Part shown: positions 1-12,789 of the stretch, in pieces
Layout of the letters: each line of letters starts with the position of its first letter
Numbering within the stretch: position 1 is the stretch's first letter
Assembly (NCBI GenBank): GCA_013397845.1
Contig: VZTG01010139.1
Span: forward strand, 62,001-126,000
Direction: 5' to 3'
Source: Melanocharis versteri
Taxonomy: Eukaryota > Chordata > Aves > Passeriformes > Melanocharitidae
Length of the DNA stretch: 64,000 bases
Translations under genes and position numbers: made by a program
Notes under the pieces: model-generated
Told to the model about the DNA's origin: nothing
Seen by the model: the letters and a program-made list of their open reading frames with translations, nothing else
The model's database searches: none

Positions 1-741
1 TGGCAATGCACGGGGAAAATAACAGGAGGCAATGACAACATCCTGCAGCTGCTGAGCCTTGCATTGAGACTTTCTGGTCCACGCAGGAGCTGTTTATCAA
101 TGGTAGTGCTGTGGTTTTCAGAGAGTAAAGTGCAGCACCTGAGGATAAAAAAAAAATATTATTGAACGCCTGGGAGCTGTGCTGGGTTTGGCTGGACTCG
201 GGATTCCTGTCCTGAGTGAGCACCAGGACAGATGGAGCTCGGAGTCGTGGACTAAATTAATTCAACAGAAATCGTGTGGCCAGTTTATGGATGTTTTGCA
301 GGAGTGAGCTGTAAACTAAGGGAATGGTATCTGTGCACTAATAAGAAAGAAGGGAAGGGGGTAGAGGAGTAATGGAGTTGTATTGAGTGGTGTGGGACCT
401 GAGTGTGACATAAATGGTGGGGAATAAGGGGTGGAATATGCTGGGTCGGGGTTAATTTTCTTCCCAGGGGCTGTTTTAGGGCTGTGTCTGGGTTTGTGCT
501 GAACACAGGGATGATAACACAGAGATGTTTTTGTTATTGCAGAGCTCACCCAGAGCCAAGGCCTCTCCTGCCCCTCCCATGGTGACCCCAGGGATCCCCC
601 AGACCGTGTCACTTCACGCTCAGGATGTACAGTGGGGGGAAGAAGGAGGAAGAGGGGGCGTTTGGAGGGATGGTTTTTGTCTTCCCAAGTCACCATTGCT
701 GGGATGCTCTCCTGGATGTGCTGAACACCTGCCCAGCCCTG
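1..741. other. Unique sequence, nothing recognised
   Basis: I see no gene or clear repeat here. The part from about 525 to 741 is richer in G+C than the first 500 bases and opens several overlapping frames on both strands, which is what such composition gives by chance. It may be the eroded upstream part of the LTR-like end that follows, but I cannot align it with any confidence. Confidence 0.4.
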
Positions 742-921
742 GGAAGGGCTGAAGGAATTCCTTGCTTTGCTTTGCTCGTGTGGTGGCTTTTGCTTTCCCT
801 GTCAAACTGCCATTATCTCAACCCACTCCAGTTTTCACCCTCTCGATTCTCTCCCCGCCCCCAGTGGTGGGGAGTGACCGAGGGGCTGTGAGGGGCTGCC
901 TGGGTTAAACCAGGACAAATG
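742..921 (+). mobile_element. Decayed ERV LTR 3' end (copy 1)
   Basis: The order of blocks is what I remember for the 3' part of an avian endogenous-retrovirus LTR: a 'ttgctttgctttgctcgtg' stretch, 'cattatctcaaccca', a C-rich block with 'cgattctctcccc', a G-rich 'ggggagtgaccgagggg' block, and a terminal 'gggttaaaccaggaca' ending in CA. No coding sequence or primer-binding site is visible after it, so it would be a solo or truncated LTR. Partial matches to the same layout recur on the same strand at 8866-8946, 23367-23852 and 39455-39602. The family assignment is from memory. Confidence 0.5.
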
Positions 922-3106
922 TGTGGCTCAGATAGCTCTAAAGCAGCACAAATGGTGGGACTTTTGTCAAACTCCCCAAAGCTGAACAGTAAATTTTTCT
1001 ACGCATGATCCACAAGTGGACTCTGAGACTTCTCCCCTTGTATTTGTTTTTAAAAGTTGCCTTTCTACATACTTGTAAAAGTAGACAAGCATAATAATAT
1101 ACCAAATATAGATCCATAAAGTATATGTATAACAATATATTAACATATCATTTTATAACATTGTACATTATATAATAATGTATATAATATAATAGTGTAT
1201 ATACTATAATAATGTATATAATATATTAATTTATAATAATATTATAATTTATAATGAATTCTAGTATAATAATATAAAAGTATAATCACAAAATACTGAA
1301 CTTGCTGATTAATAAATAAATAATAAAAACAACATAATAAATAATAAAGGAATACTTTGATATTTTAAGGTTTCCCCTCCGATATTCTAATTTCTTTTGC
1401 TGACATGTGGTAGCTGCCTCCTGAGTGTTCAAAATGCACGGGGATGTGTGTGATGCCTTACACACACCTCCCACCCTCAAGTATTAGATGGCAAACATGT
1501 TGTGAATTACTCAGTCAAAAGTATTTCAGCTCGTTGGTGTACAGAGCTATTTGCTCAGTCTGTCCAGCTTGTCTTGCTAATGGTCTTTCTTAATTTTTCT
1601 TAGCACTTACAAGCATTAGTTGTGGAAAATAAAGTGTTGGAAATAGCTCTGTACAATCATGCTTAAATGATCGTGGTTATTTTTCAAATCAACAGAGAAA
1701 TGTTTAATAAGTGCAGGTCACCTGTTCAGTGAAATGGAATTTTTTGGGACCAATTCTAATTAGTAAGCTGTCATCTCTTATCAAGTGCAGAATAACCAAT
1801 ATTCCTTAGTTAGACTGTGAAAAAAAGTGTTCTTTTAATACTGGAAATGAATGGAGACCTAAATGCTCAATAGTGTGATCATCCAACCTTCTAAAAACAG
1901 GTCATTACACCCATGAAACCTGAGGTGCTGCAAATATCAGCTCATTCTTGCAGCACAAATAAGAAAAAAGTTTGTATTAAAAGAGAGAAATACTTTCCAG
2001 GTAGATAGAAACCTGAAAATAGTAAAAAAAGTATATATTACATACATACATTCAATTACTTTTTTTAATTTTTTTTTTCATATCTGTTGCCTGGAACTGC
2101 CCTTTTCCTGTGAGTTTTGCTGTGGAATCACCCAAAGGGATCTGCCATTCCCATTGAGGAACTGTAGCACCAACTTCTTATGCATCTGCTCCTACATTTG
2201 GCATATTCCCACTCATCCAAGGATTATGTCTCCCTATGTCCCTCATCCCTGCTGGCTTCCTGGCCATATTTGTACCCTGTAGAAAAGTCATTAGCATTGT
2301 CATTGGCAGTAAATTCTAAAAGACTCTGTAGCTCTACCTTTCATGTTGTGCTTATGTTTATTTGGCTAAACCACAATTTTCAGTTGACACAGAAGTGAGA
2401 AGTATTTAGTAATTAGTTGAACAGAGTATTTATGGCTAAGAGAATGCTGTAGGATAAGGAACACAATCACAGTGGGACTGAGGGAAGGTTGGAAGTGGGA
2501 ACGCTGGATGATGTGGAGAAGAGCACAGGAATGGGGTGATTAAAAATGGGGCTCAGACTGGCTTTGGAGACCTCAGGTCTGCAAAAGGTCAGAAAAAGAA
2601 ATGCTGACCCAGGAGCTGAGCAAAAACGGTTTTAGAGGTAAAAAAGTAGGCAAAGATCCTGTACTCAGCATGCTTAGGGCACTCTGCACATCCCAAATGC
2701 AGCTGTAATGCAGAATTGCAGGTGAATGAGGAAAGGCCAAGGAATTGGACATTTTTAGCTTGAAAATGACCCCTAAAGGTGCTTAGAGAGAGGAAGAGCA
2801 TCATACTGCTCCTCGTGAAGGACCTGGGGGTGCTGACAGCTTCCAACACTTGTCCTTCTCCCGGTGTGAAGTCACCACCTTGGGAGCCAGAGGTGCAGAG
2901 TGAACATAGGAAGGAAGGCAGGCAGGAGGGACACAGACACGCAAGAGAAGGGCAAACAATCATTTCACAGTTGAAATTGCTTCCTAGGAATTCCTCTTTT
3001 TTTCCTCCTGTTCATGTTCCTTACCCTACAGCATTGTTAGTCAGAAATATTCTGTTCAACATGGACTAATCACTTCTCACTTCAATGTACCTTGAATATA
3101 CATCTG
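922..3106. other. Unique AT-rich sequence
   Basis: Apart from the AT block at 1085-1360 I see no supported element. Open frames such as 2589-2963 (minus) lack splice, start or composition support. A short stretch near 2815-2850 ('gaaggacctgggggtgctga') resembles the CR1 reverse-transcriptase region but is too short to call. Confidence 0.4.
1085..1360. repeat. AT-rich low-complexity block
   Basis: This is almost pure A+T with irregular 'taatgtatataatata' repeats of roughly 20-30 bases that have drifted. It is simple-sequence DNA rather than a gene; the short frames through it (minus 938-1135, 1286-1480) reflect composition. Confidence 0.7.
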
Positions 3107-3264
3107 TTCCTTCCTTCTTTCCTTCTTTCCTTCTTTCCTTCTTTCCTTCTTTCCTTCCTTCCTTCCTTCCTTCCTTCCTTCCTTCCTTCCTTCCTTCCCT
3201 CCTTCCTCCCTTCCCTCCTTCCTTCCTTCCTTCCTCCTTTCCTCCCTCCCTCCCTTTTTCTCTA
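3107..3264. repeat. CCTT/CCCT polypyrimidine microsatellite
   Basis: About 155 bases contain only C and T on the plus strand. It begins as an octamer array (ctttcctt, about 3115-3155), becomes a pure CCTT tetramer (about 3155-3200) and then changes to CCCT/CCTCC interruptions (3200-3260). The complementary purine strand gives frames of Lys-Glu-Gly-Arg repeats, which are artefacts. Such mirror-symmetric homopurine tracts can form triplex DNA and are slippage-prone. Confidence 0.95.
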
Positions 3265-4830
3265 GTAGAACTGGCCCAATGCAAATTCCTGACAAGGTTT
3301 CAGGTACACCAATAATAAATTCCCGACCTGTAGGAGGTTTATTTGCTTTCTGATAACAAAGGTTTTAAACTAAAAAAAAATAAATAAAAAATTGCAGGAC
3401 TTCTACTTTTTGAAGATTATTGTGAGAAAGCTACAGCAAGCAGTACCAGAGAGGCAGATACCTCCTCAGCTTGGCTATATGGTTTTTATGATATAGAGTT
3501 ATACAGTCTTTATTACATTTCAGAGATTTTTTAATATTCTTTCCCAGCAGCTAAGTCTTACTCTTCAACTTAGAATTTGTATAAAGGGAAAATGAAGCAG
3601 TGAAGGAGTAGTTTGTGCTGCAACTACTGAAATTTTCAACATTTGTTGCTAACACAACGGAAATGTTCCTTCCACAGGTGTATAATGAAGATAATTTCCA
3701 TGTTCCAGGCATCCTATAGATTAAATGGCACTGGTGAGGGTGGAATGAGAGAGGGGGGAGCTGAGAAAAGTTGTTAATGCGCAATGCAGAAGGAAATACA
3801 GTTTATGCATAAAACATTCCTATTCAACTGTGGCTATGAACATATACAACATGCATATAGAAGTGCAAATTTATATATATATATACATAAATAAATGAAT
3901 AATTTAGATGCATGAATTAATATTACAGAAGAAAATGATGAGAATCACTCAGCCTCAGCCAGCTGGCATCCCAAGGTGTTTAATTAACCCTGCTTGGTTT
4001 CAGAGAGCACTTAGAAATAAACCTGGTCAGGTATTGTGCAATATGTGTTTTTCTATGCAGATGTAGACTGTAAGGAAGGTGTGTTTTTCTGTATATTCAA
4101 GGTATATTGAAGAATGCCAAATAACTGTGACCAAAAAAAAAAAATGTTTAGAAGTTATTAAACAGAAGGGTTGCCTATTAGCCAGCAGAAAACAGTGATT
4201 GCAGTCAGAAATCAGTGAGAGATTCCACTGACATCAAGATTCAGGGGCAAAACTCTCCGAGGCAGAAACTCCTTTCAGTCCGGAGAGTGGGACTGGAACC
4301 AGAAAAATTACCAAGCAAGGAAACAATTTAAGGATGGCTTTGCTAAATGAGAGTTTCATATTCAAACTTTGACAGGTTTTCCATTAAAATAGCACAGCTA
4401 ATTATATCACCCCTATTTTTATTCCATAGCCTCCACTTTGTGAGCTACTCTGTTAAAAGTCCTGGGGAATATTCCTCATCCATTTGGTGATGGGAGGAAT
4501 CAAAGAAATTTTAAATATGCTACAAAGCATACTAAAATGAGATGAGCTGCATACTGCAGAAGATAAATTAAATTTGGAGGTAAAGAGCCGAAGCAATACC
4601 TCATATGTCCCTCACAATATTTTGCTGATACTTTTGGGCAAAATTATTCAATATTCAGTTTGTAAGTTGAAGGATAGTGGTTTAGAAACTATCTAAATAT
4701 CTGTCTGTCTGTCTTCTATCATCTTTTCAGCTTCTGCTTTCTTTTTCATGCTGATTCTTTGGGTTGAGCCGTGTTTCCTCATCTCAAACACAATTTAAGC
4801 TCAAAAATAACAGCAGAGGATAATTTATTT
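3265..4830. other. Unique sequence
   Basis: AT-rich sequence with small poly-A and TA runs (about 3373-3388, 3872-3888, 4133-4143) and a few CTGT tetramers near 4702. I see no gene, RNA gene or transposable element. Confidence 0.4.
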
Positions 4831-4911
4831 CATAGAATCAGAGTGGCCTGGGTTGGAAGGGACCTTTAGGTCATCTAGTTCCAATCCCCTACCATAAGCA
4901 GGGACAGATAT
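4831..4911 (-). mobile_element. CR1 3'-end fragment
   Basis: The plus strand reads 'catagaatcagagtggcctg', then 'ggttggaagggacctttagg', then 'catctagttccaa'. This is the reverse complement of the CR1 3' untranslated tail, whose end carries 8-base ATTCTRTG-type repeats. About 80 bases remain, so the copy is heavily 5'-truncated. CR1 is the main avian LINE; it moves by target-primed reverse transcription, which explains the truncation. Confidence 0.85.
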
Positions 4912-7560
4912 TTAGGAGATGTGACAGCAGCAATATTTATGACCTCTAGAACTACAAATGTTTTAGGTTAGGTTGCTTGACTAGGAAAATTTAGAACATT
5001 TTACCTAAACTACATTAATGCTAAGCAATCATCAGCACTGTAATTATACAAACAGAAAATCTGCCTTCTTCACCTGCAACAATCAAGTGTTATTTTTATT
5101 AACTATGGTTCATTCAAGCTGCATATTTTGCCAAGGAAAGCTTGGGACAATTGATAGATGGGTCATAACAGGTTGTTGCATGAAACCTAGGAAAAATGAT
5201 TTTTTTCGTAATGAAGACCCCATCTTTATTGTAAATTTGGCTCACTGGTGATCCAAAATGCCAAGAAAGAGCCAGAGAGTTTCAAATAACTAATATCTGT
5301 GTGTTTCTAGTGCAAAGTGCCCCAAAATCAATGGAAAATTCTCTCTGAGGATATCACTTAGAAGAAGACATGCAATTCCTATCAACCCAATCCTTAGGTG
5401 AGGTTTACAGTTCTCTCTGTAACACAGCAATCCAATGACAAGGAGGAGGAAAATATGGATTATGTCCTGCTTCTTCCTTTACTTTCTCAATCACTGACTT
5501 GGGTATGAATTTCGTATTCAGTAAATATTCAGGGAGGAAATTGACTGGGATGAGGAGATAATATTATGCTCATGAGTGCTTAGAGGGTTCGGAATTAGCA
5601 ATCACAAGTGGAGTTCTCAGATGCTTTTTAGCACAGCCACCTCCATTACATCTTTACATTACAGGCTGTTAAAGGACCAGGCTGCTCCAAACAGGATAAT
5701 TCAAACATCTGATGGCAGCAATGTGTGCAAATGCACAATTACTGGTTTTCGGGAGAACGGGGATTGGGATTTCTGTGTTAAGCAGGGGCTCCAGGGACTT
5801 TCTTGGCTGCCAGATGTAGCAGAATACTGCACATCTGGGAGGGGAAAGTGTGGGAATGGGGCACAGGGAGAAAGGGGACTGCCTTGTAATGCAGAGGCAA
5901 CGATATGTAAATGTAAAATGTGATGGATAACTGGCTGAGCAAAAGTTTCAAGCACAAGTCTTCAGTTTGGTCCTGGGAGTCCACGCAGGATAACGGGAAG
6001 AGCAGGGCTGAGGTGAAAATTGTGGGTGTGCAAACTGTGTCCATAGATCTGGTCTTTACAATTCAGGAACAGAGCTGAAAATTCACCTGAAAACAGCATT
6101 TCTGGAAAACGTGCCACAGTAAAAACACCCAGGAAAGTCTGACTAATTCAGGAGAAAACGAAGAGGTTTAATGTACAGATCCCTCCAAGAGAAAGTGATG
6201 ACAGGGAGAAAAATCTCTTGGCAGCACAATCATGAGCAAAGGCTAGGGAGTGAAGAAGACAGGCCAAATGAACCAGACAGAGCTGTGGGGCACAGGGGAG
6301 CCTCCCAGAGATTCATTCCTTAGGGTGAGGGCCGGGCAGAAAGCAGCAGAGAAACGGAAATGTGTTCTGGAAAGAGTTTGCAGCTCAAAGGAGGTGCTAC
6401 ATGGCAGAATCTCCTCGTGTGCAACAATTCAAGAACCAAATTCCAGGATTATTTTGGTGCCTGGAGATGGCATTTATTGATGTGAACCTATTTGGCCAAA
6501 ACCTTACTCGATATTTTGAAAATAAAGGTGAGTTAACCACTCGTGGTGTTTCCTGGTTTAATATTGACAACCTACCCAGCTTCTAGACAGACCTGCAAAT
6601 CCACCAACAGCACACAACAGACACAGAGAACATTCACATCTTTATTCCATCACTGTGCAGACTAGATTAAATAAATTACTCTTTTTTTTTTTCCAAAATC
6701 TCAAATATATTTTAATTCTGCAAACCCAGATCATAATGGATGTTTTGTTAATGCTTTGGATAGCTAAAATAAAACTTTTAAAGACAGTACCAGCCAAAGT
6801 CAAACTAAAGAGTTGAGACACCCTGAATAAACCAGCTTTAATATTTTAGTTTCCTGCCTTGAGGCACATTTGATTAGCAGTCACTTCATGCTCTGCTTGA
6901 AAGATCAGCCAATCCACCACAGTCTGTGTAACCCAGAATACAGATTTATGGCTTTTTTCTCTTAAGGTTTTTAAGTATTCTGAAGGTGTTTAATAAGAAG
7001 TAGACATGTATGCTCAGAAAGTTTGAAAGAGTTATTTCAAAATTCCTATTTTTTTATCAAACATTCTAGATGAGGATGGAGCAAATTTCGATAAAAATTG
7101 CCCCAAATTTGAGTAATCTGCTGTTATTCTGTAATAAACCACTGAATTACTAAATTGTTCCAGAGTCCAGATGTTGCTTGGGTAATTCTCATAAAATTAA
7201 GAAATTAAAGTTATAATCATGTGCCCTGTTTAATTTAATGGAGAGAGGAATTAGAAATAAATTCAGAGTGTAGTACTTAATAAAATATGACATTCACATA
7301 ACCTGAAACCCTTTCCTGCAGTAAAACTGGTATATAAATAGAAATTTCATAAATAAGAATGTTCCAATATGATTTTCAAATAACTTCATAATGATCAACC
7401 TGAGACATAGCTGCTCGGGTCTCCTGTCTCTCTTTTCCTTTAATTATTTTAAAATAAAGCAGTAGCTGTAAAGAAAGAAAACATAATCAGAGTGATCCTT
7501 TTGAGTGAAGGACCAACTCAGCACAGGGTGGGGTTGTTGGGGAGTCCTGGGCAGGGTCCC
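4912..7560. other. Unique sequence
   Basis: No element recognised. Open frames at 5576-5923 and 6250-6586 are short, have no supporting splice or polyadenylation context that I can see, and use ordinary AT-rich composition. Confidence 0.4.
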
Positions 7561-7614
7561 CACCATGGGTCCCATCCAGCTCAGGATATTCCATGGTTCT
7601 GTGAATCTGACTAC
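7561..7614 (+). mobile_element. Possible degraded CR1 tail
   Basis: The sequence 'ggtcccatccagctcaggat' followed by 'ccatggttctgtgaatctga' resembles the last 50 bases of CR1 in plus orientation, where the element ends 'aaccattctgtgattctgtg'. The match is short and diverged, so it could be coincidence. Confidence 0.4.
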
Positions 7615-8705
7615 TTATTCCCAAGCTGTTCTTTCGATTCTGCTGATTTTTGTGGTTCTGAGATCCAAAAAAGAGATTTTTTTTGGAAACGCAAATGAGT
7701 TTTTTGGTTTAAACTCCAGTATTTTTAATTAAACAGTTTCTTCTAAATTGCCTCTGTTGTTTTTCCTTTAAGTTTATATGGTAAAAGTGTTTTTAAAAAT
7801 TTTCCAGCCTCTCTGATTTTCCTGTGAATGAAGGTGATGTTCGTGTTAGTGTTTTCTATTTAAACAGCAGATGCTGTGCCTCCTAAAAAAACTCTGAATC
7901 CATTTCTCCATCCCTGGAGTGGAACACAACTGCCCTTAAACATTTCTCAGTTAAACCAGAAACAGAGTTTATGGCAGGAACTTATTAATCTTGTGCTGCA
8001 TCAAACCTGCAGAGAGAACTTCAGAGGGCAAATTTTTAATTGCTGGAATTGGGATTGAGCCAGGACACAAGGTTAATAAGCTAATTCCTCCAAGGGGTAT
8101 TTAACTACTGTGCCCCATCAATACTTGGGCTTTGCATTCCATGTGAAAGATGACCCCCAGGAACAACAGGAATTCCTGAGTGCTGCCTGACACCTCTTTC
8201 AGAACTGACCTGCAGGAGAGTTCCCCAGTGACACTGACAGAGGGCATTGTCCAGGTGCCCAGCACAGGTGACCTTGCTCACCTGGTGAGAGGTGCAGGCA
8301 GGATTGCCTGGCACATGCCACTCTCACCTATCAGTGCTTATCACGAAATTGTTTATTTCCTGAAATAACATTTCAAATAAGAGGACAAGCCTTTGCAACC
8401 TGCTTTCTTGGTTCCATTGATGCTGCACATTTGTTTTTCCAATCAAGGTGCAGCAATCACAACTGTGGATGTTTTGCTGCTTCCCTTTTATTTCTGATGA
8501 TCTCCTGCAGAAGAAAATTCTATATAATGATAATAGAGTTTTCTTGAAACTCTCTCCTGATTTCTACTTCCTAAATCATTTCTTTCATCACTTTCATTTC
8601 ATCCTTTTACTAGTTTCAAAACACGCCATATGCAGGCAGACTGAGAATTAAATTTTACTGCAAAGTGGTAAGACAGGATGACAGAGACTCCACTGCTTTC
8701 CTTTC
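7615..8705. other. Unique sequence
   Basis: No supported gene or repeat. Frames at 7876-8058 and 8105-8368 are short and overlap each other on opposite strands. Confidence 0.4.
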
Positions 8706-8772
8706 CCCAGGGTCATGGTGGAGTCACCATCCCTGGAAGTGTTCAAAAAACAAATGGATGTTCACAGATTCC
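8706..8772 (+). mobile_element. CR1 3' UTR fragment
   Basis: The string 'ggtggagtcaccatccctgg' followed by 'aagtgttcaaaaaacaaatgg' is the plus-strand form of the CR1 segment that lies about 100-150 bases before the 3' end. The usual 'gacttgatgatcttaaagg' tail is missing, so the fragment is broken on both sides. Confidence 0.7.
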
Positions 8773-8865
8773 TGGTCTGTACATCTGCTGACGGGAAGCA
8801 GGGAATGAATTCCTTATTTTCCTTGGCTTGCACGTGCAGTTTTTGATTTACCTATGAAGCTTTCT

Positions 8866-8946
8866 TCATCTCAACCCAGGAGCTTCTCCCCATCCTGCTG
8901 GGGAAAGTGGGCGAGGCTTTGTGAGGCTGAGCTTAACCCAGAGCAC
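8866..8946 (+). mobile_element. Decayed ERV LTR 3' end (copy 2)
   Basis: The blocks 'catctcaacccaggagcttc', 'catcctgctggggaaagtggg', 'gaggctttgtgaggctgag' and 'cttaacccagagca' are in the same order as in the LTR-like end at 742-921. Both end near CA after a 'ttaaaccaggaca'-like string. Only the last 80 bases are recognisable. The assignment rests on this internal similarity and on memory of the avian family. Confidence 0.45.
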
Positions 8947-11900
8947 AGGCAGAGCCTGAGCTGTAAAAAGCTGAGGGAATCTCTTGTGGCAGCTCAGTCA
9001 TCAATGGCAAGGCTACAGACTGTAGATGTGCTACCTGAGTTCCTCTGGTTCCTCAAGGAAAGCAGCATGGGACAAAGTCATGGATCCTTCTGTCCTGGAT
9101 ATTTCAGCAGTGTGAATAGGTTTATCCAAAGCTGGGTATAATTCCAGCATGTAAAATGATTCAATGCTTCCTTTCTGGGATTTATGTAAAAATGCAAATC
9201 ATTAATTCAGGGTTAAAGTTCACTGAAATGAGGAAGCAGCAGCAGCTCCCGTCCTCATAGAAGGCCACAAGGAAATCACTGAGCTGCTCCTTTGACTTCA
9301 GGTGGATAATTTGTATTAACAATACAAAAAGAAAGGTATTAACAATTCAGTAACTGGTTTACTTCCTCAGAATACCCAATTCTGCCAGTAGGAATGGCAA
9401 AGAAAAATCTGCCTTATTCCCCATCTCCTTCATTGGATTGTGTTCCATCTGCAGCCCAAAAGGTCCTAAGTCTCCTGTGCTGTGGGGTCTGACCATAAAC
9501 ACAATTCCAGCTTGCTTGTGGAGAGCCAATCTAGCTAAAGTACCTTCTTTCCTCAAATTTCCTGCCCTAGCAGTTAGAAGAGATTCAGCTCTTGGGGTTT
9601 GGGGCTTGGGGACTAATCTAGCACAAGCTGTGAGGACAAATGTTATCATTAGGAAAGGGTAATTAAGAAGATTATGTTACTTTTATTCCAAGTTCAAACT
9701 ATGGAAACATCTGGAGAGTGGATTAAATGAAGGAGTTGAGCACAATCATAGAACATTTTTTTTTTTAAGTCAACAATTTATGTCCACCTAGATTATAATT
9801 ACTTGGTTCTTTTTTTCTCTACTGAGGCAAGTAAAATTATACAGATTTTCCAGAATCCTATTTTTGCATTTCTTCTCCCAATTTGTCAGTGACTACTGGA
9901 AAACATAGAAAACTGTGAAATGAAATATGGGTCTTGATAAAAAATGTGTGTAGACAATATGTTAAATAGTGAAGGAAAACATATTAATTCTGCTTCATTT
10001 AATAGTAATAAAAAGAAACTACTCTAGATATGTGTTTACAAGTATTTTTCATTACAGTGTTAGCAGTTTCTCTAAAAATCCTGAAATATAAAAAGACATT
10101 AAGCACATTCTGAACATCTCTTTAGGGGCCAAAATTTAAATGTGCCCGTGTCTTTCTGGACAGAAGAGGATCCTATTTGTAGTAAGAAATAGTAAAAGCA
10201 CTTTCCTATAATCTAAAGTACCATAACAAAGAAACAAATTCTTCTAACTCTCTTTCTCGTGATCTTATGGCCGTGCCCCAAAAAATGGCACTGAATTGTT
10301 TCCCTCCCCTTCCATCTGTGTGAGACTCCCACGCACTATGGCAAGTCCATGTTAAGACTTCTGTAGAGATAAAATTGTTAAAGGACAGTGAAAATCTGTT
10401 TATAGTTCCCAGTAACCACTGCCAGCATAGAACACTGACTGGCAGCCGCTACCAGCACTTCATTCACATGATCTGACTAATATTTGTCAGCTCTGACAGG
10501 ATGAGGAATTTCCTGTTCGTCGTGTTCATTAGTGTAAGGCTGATGGTAAAACCTAATTACGATTCGTTAAGTAATGTAGGTGTGCACCTCAATAAAAACA
10601 AGTTGCAGAACTGTCCTCTTGCTTCAGGGGTAGTCCTTGTTGCTTTTTCTCTTCTAGATACCTATATTTCTTTGGGATCCATGAAGATAGAAGATCAGAG
10701 ATTATGGCATTTGTTGCTGGAGGCCACACAGAATTTTGCCGTTTTCTGTGTTTCTGGGGCTTCAATGTGTACACAAGCCTTAAGGTTCTATATTGTTATT
10801 TCTGCTCTCTGGTGGACTATGACAATCAGGTAAAAGTGGAACAAAGGAATTAATTCAGTATTCTGTGCACTGAGGAGCAGGTGGGAGCCCTGGCAGTAAT
10901 TGCAAGACCTACTCAGTGCCTCCAGTCCTTGCCCTGTACACAGAGCTCCAAGTGCAGCCTTGGGCTCCTACAGGGGGGTAAAACTACAGGGGGTCCATGT
11001 TCCCCACAAGAACTGGTGTTTTCACCACTTATTTCTTTCCCTGGTTGCAATAAGCCACCAATGTCCACCTTGGCCAAGTCACCCCGAGGTGAATTCTTTG
11101 CCTCTGTCCATATTTAACGCCAGTCCCTTTACTGTCACTTTTTAAGTCTTGCAAGGTGTCAATGGGCAGAGTCAAACTTCCATGAGTGCAGTTCCTCTGA
11201 GAGAAAATGAAGCTGAAAATAATGAGGACAAGATCTACTGTATCCTGCTGCTTTGATTAGCACGAGCATGAAACCTGAATTAGGGCTCAGACGGAGAAAT
11301 TCCGAAAATAAGAGAAAAGTGTCATAATTTAAGATAGGAACTGCTATTCCTAAGAGACCAAATCTCTTTCTTCCTACAAGAACGTGGAAAATTTTTCTGT
11401 TAAAAGAATTAGTTGCTGTAGTTGAGGGTTTTTTTCTGGAGAGTTGAGGGGTTTTCTTGATTTTTTTTTAAGAATGACCTTTGATAATCATCTGTTCAAA
11501 CCACCTGCTCCAAACCAGACCAGCTCCAGCGCCTGATCAGGTTCCTCAGGGTGATACCCAGCTGCGTTTTTAATAAACTCAGTTGAATTTTGGATAGTAA
11601 CTAATAATTCTTCTTCTAATTTGCTAGAGGGAATTTGTAAGATTGAAACTAAGACATGCCAAGACCTAGTCCTAATCACATTGAAGTCAATTGGGTGCTT
11701 CCTGATTAACAGAGGTTTGATTTATTCTCACCCAGGTTTCCTACACAGAGTTTTCTCTGACTTCTATAAAAAACAGAAGACAATAAAAATAGGGATAAGA
11801 TGAAAGGAAGTCCACCAACAAATCTTTCAACATCATTCATATCACATGTCTGATTGGCTGAGGGCCTTACCTGGTTTTTTAGCAGCATCAGAACTGGGAT

Positions 11901-12789
11901 ATGGCACCTATCAATTAGATAATTTTCCTGTGCAAATTTAGCTTCTGTGCCTCGCTTATATTTTTGTTTCCAATTTCATCATTGAAGCTGTAACAAGTAC
12001 AAGATGAAGGTGATCTGGTCAGATTTTAAAATTCTTTTGTATTGCGTTTCTAGTCTTCTGCAGATATTGTTGCTCTGTGCAGAACAATTTTGGAAAAAGA
12101 TCACCTGAGGAAAAGAACATCCCAGTTCTAACCTTACTGGGGAAGGATATCGGTTTCTGGAAAACGAAAACTACTTCAGGTGACCTTGGTTATTACTTTT
12201 TCCCACTGGTTTTGGATGACAAAACACTGCCAGTTCCTTGGAGCGAGAAGGGTTTCCCACGGGGTTGATAACACCCCGTGGAATGAAATGAAACATTTGT
12301 CTACATCCATGTGAAACTTCTGGAGAAAGAAAAGTGGGTTGGATTTTGAGTTGCCTGGGTGTAGTAAAGTTTTGGGTTTTTTTATTTTGTTATGGTTTGC
12401 TTAAATTTTGAGATAATAAATATCCACTTTCATAATTAGGACAGAGGAGTTTAGTGAAAAATTTAGTTTGTATGGATTCTTATATAATTTTTGATCACAA
12501 TGGATACCAGCAGCCTGTTTTCATTACTTTTTTCTTTTTTATGATAATAAAGAGAGATAATATCTGTGTTGAAGGACTGTCAATACAAACAGCTGACAGA
12601 GTGGAAGGGAGAAATGTGAAATGATCTCAGCTTGTAAGAAAATGAAGAAGAAAGGAACAAGAAACTATGTACAGTCACAGAGAAAGTTCATGGTTATGCT
12701 GAGACTTCCTGATCTCAAGACATCTGGGGTGTAAACAATAGAATATAAAACCTGCTATTAGGAAAAAGCCAGGAGGCTGTGCTGAGGGG
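8947..12789. other. Unique sequence
   Basis: Nearly 4 kb without a clear repeat. One frame at 10501-10830 is flanked by splice-like signals and is discussed among the findings. A stretch near 11475-11550 is vaguely like an old CR1 tail. Otherwise I see nothing. Confidence 0.4.

Noticed and set aside
2805..2850. CR1 reverse-transcriptase-like text 'gaaggacctgggggtgctga'
   Set aside because: Only about 25 bases match and no neighbouring CR1 blocks are seen.
3066..3315. Lys-Glu-Gly-Arg and Phe-Pro-Ser repeat proteins
   Set aside because: They are translations of the CCTT microsatellite.
11475..11550. Possible very old CR1 tail ('caccacctgctccaaacc'-like region)
   Set aside because: The order of words is suggestive, but identity is too low to support without an alignment.
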